64,000 nucleotides of DNA from contig CAZYEX010000161.1 in the NCBI GenBank assembly GCA_964646605.1, positions 31,164 through 95,163 on the forward strand, read 5' to 3'. Both the position numbers and the translations under genes were made by a program. The notes under the pieces are model-generated. The model did not search any database. It saw nothing but the letters and a program-made list of their open reading frames with translations, and was not told where the DNA came from. Source of the DNA: SBAX01 sp964646605 (GTDB lineage: Bacteria; Planctomycetota; Phycisphaerae; UBA1845). Below are positions 63,470 through 64,000 of this stretch, in pieces. Each line of letters begins with the position of its first letter. The first letter of the stretch is position 1.

Positions 63470-64000
63470 AAAGCTAAGGGATGGAATCTTTGCGCTCCGA
63501 ACGCGACGCTTCGGCTCGGTTGCCGAATGCATGGTCAAGCGCCTCCGCAAATACGGCAAAGCCAGGAGCCGTTTCCATGACTTGTTTGATGAGGGAAGCG
63601 GCCACCGAATCGAGGTGAAGTTCTCTACCGTCATGAAAAACGCCGAACGAACGGTAACGGAGGAGACGGTTCTTGCGTGTATCGAGGAAGCGACGGTTGA
63701 GAACCGCATGGTCGCCTTTCCCAATTGGAAGCAGCATCAGTTTGACTCCAACATCCAGCAGGTTAAACGGAGGGAATTCGATGTTCTTTACTACGGCCTA
63801 TTCTTTTCCGACTGCATCAAGGTTTTTCGAATTGAAAGCAGCGAAATTCTGGAGTACAGCGATGGCGGTGAAATTGGTTACTCAGACAAACAGCACAAGG
63901 GCAATGTCGGGGAGGGCCAGTTCCACATTACTGACAAGACCTTGCAAACCCATCTGGACAGATACTTCCACAAAACCCTGACCTACGACGAGCTTTACCA
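63459..64000 (+). CDS. Probable type II restriction endonuclease, N-terminal part (cut by window edge)
   Basis: ATG at 63459; the frame stays open to the right edge (180 residues visible). An E-x-K site stands in SGHRIEVKFSTVMKN (about 54-68), typical of PD-(D/E)xK nucleases, followed by QFDSNIQQVKRREFDVLYYG, CIKVFRIESSEIL and GEGQFHITDKTLQTHLDRYF. This resembles type II endonucleases I recall, but no subtype is assigned. Translational overlap with the controller-like gene supports a restriction locus; the methyltransferase would be outside the window. The gene is on the less GC-rich side for this window. Confidence 0.7.
   Translation, partial: MDGEKLRDGIFALRTRRFGSVAECMVKRLRKYGKARSRFHDLFDEGSGHRIEVKFSTVMKNAERTVTEETVLACIEEATVENRMVAFPNWKQHQFDSNIQQVKRREFDVLYYGLFFSDCIKVFRIESSEILEYSDGGEIGYSDKQHKGNVGEGQFHITDKTLQTHLDRYFHKTLTYDELY

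Overview
The window looks like chromosomal DNA from a flagellated member of the Planctomycetota, possibly a Phycisphaerae-like or uncultured lineage. The signs are GC-rich DNA, a one-piece SecDF, secreted proteins ending in IPTL/VPxxSPW-type C-terminal anchors, dockerin-like NGDG repeats, DUF2617, DUF1569 and DUF4331 proteins, and abundant short dispersed repeats (NPKRERG-type and AATTGG-type), some of which run inside reading frames. No rRNA, complete tRNA or CRISPR array was seen.

Layout. 1-9.2 kb: end of an RND efflux pump, a secreted anchored protein, a DUF2617 protein, a 1274-residue SecDF and a zinc-ribbon/membrane/Nudix fusion. 9.2-12.5 kb: ComF-like phosphoribosyltransferase, citrate synthase, a small lipoprotein and a frameshifted beta-helix pseudogene. 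12.5-22.6 kb: the most unusual part. A minus-strand pyruvate:ferredoxin oxidoreductase set (gamma + GltD-like flavoprotein + ferredoxin fused in one chain, then alpha and beta) faces away from a plus-strand operon of a thiolase-fold protein without the nucleophilic cysteine, a DUF35 partner, a cupin, a second 2-oxoacid:ferredoxin oxidoreductase (alpha, then fused beta-gamma) and a SUKH-like protein. 22.8-26 kb: an IS5-type transposase remnant and thiC under a TPP riboswitch. 26-35.6 kb: HDOD protein, two tandem flagellins, a polytopic membrane protein, a small exported protein, a secretin and a TPR lipoprotein. 35.6-42.8 kb: a 0.9 kb gene-poor stretch with an orphan promoter, a PP2C-type phosphatase, a sigma-70 factor, DUF1569, and a DUF4331/TPR-lipoprotein pair. 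42.9-51.3 kb: leuS, a GNAT acetyltransferase, carA, a secreted beta-propeller/dockerin-like protein and two lipoproteins. 52.1-56.5 kb: rho and an MmeI-like single-chain restriction-modification enzyme bracketed by dispersed repeats. 56.9-62.5 kb: an SGNH hydrolase, a secreted HExxH peptidase-like protein and pyruvate phosphate dikinase with a basic tail. 63-64 kb: a degenerate tmRNA-3'-end-like fragment, then an XRE regulator overlapping a probable restriction endonuclease cut by the window edge.

How it fits together. Citrate synthase, two ferredoxin-dependent 2-oxoacid oxidoreductases and PPDK point to reversible, ferredoxin-linked flux around pyruvate, acetyl-CoA and 2-oxoglutarate. The thiolase-like/DUF35 pair inside the second oxidoreductase operon suggests an acyl-CoA carbon-carbon lyase feeding a 2-oxoacid or acyl-CoA branch; this is inference. 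Repeats, an IS remnant, a pseudogene and two restriction systems mark the accessory sections.
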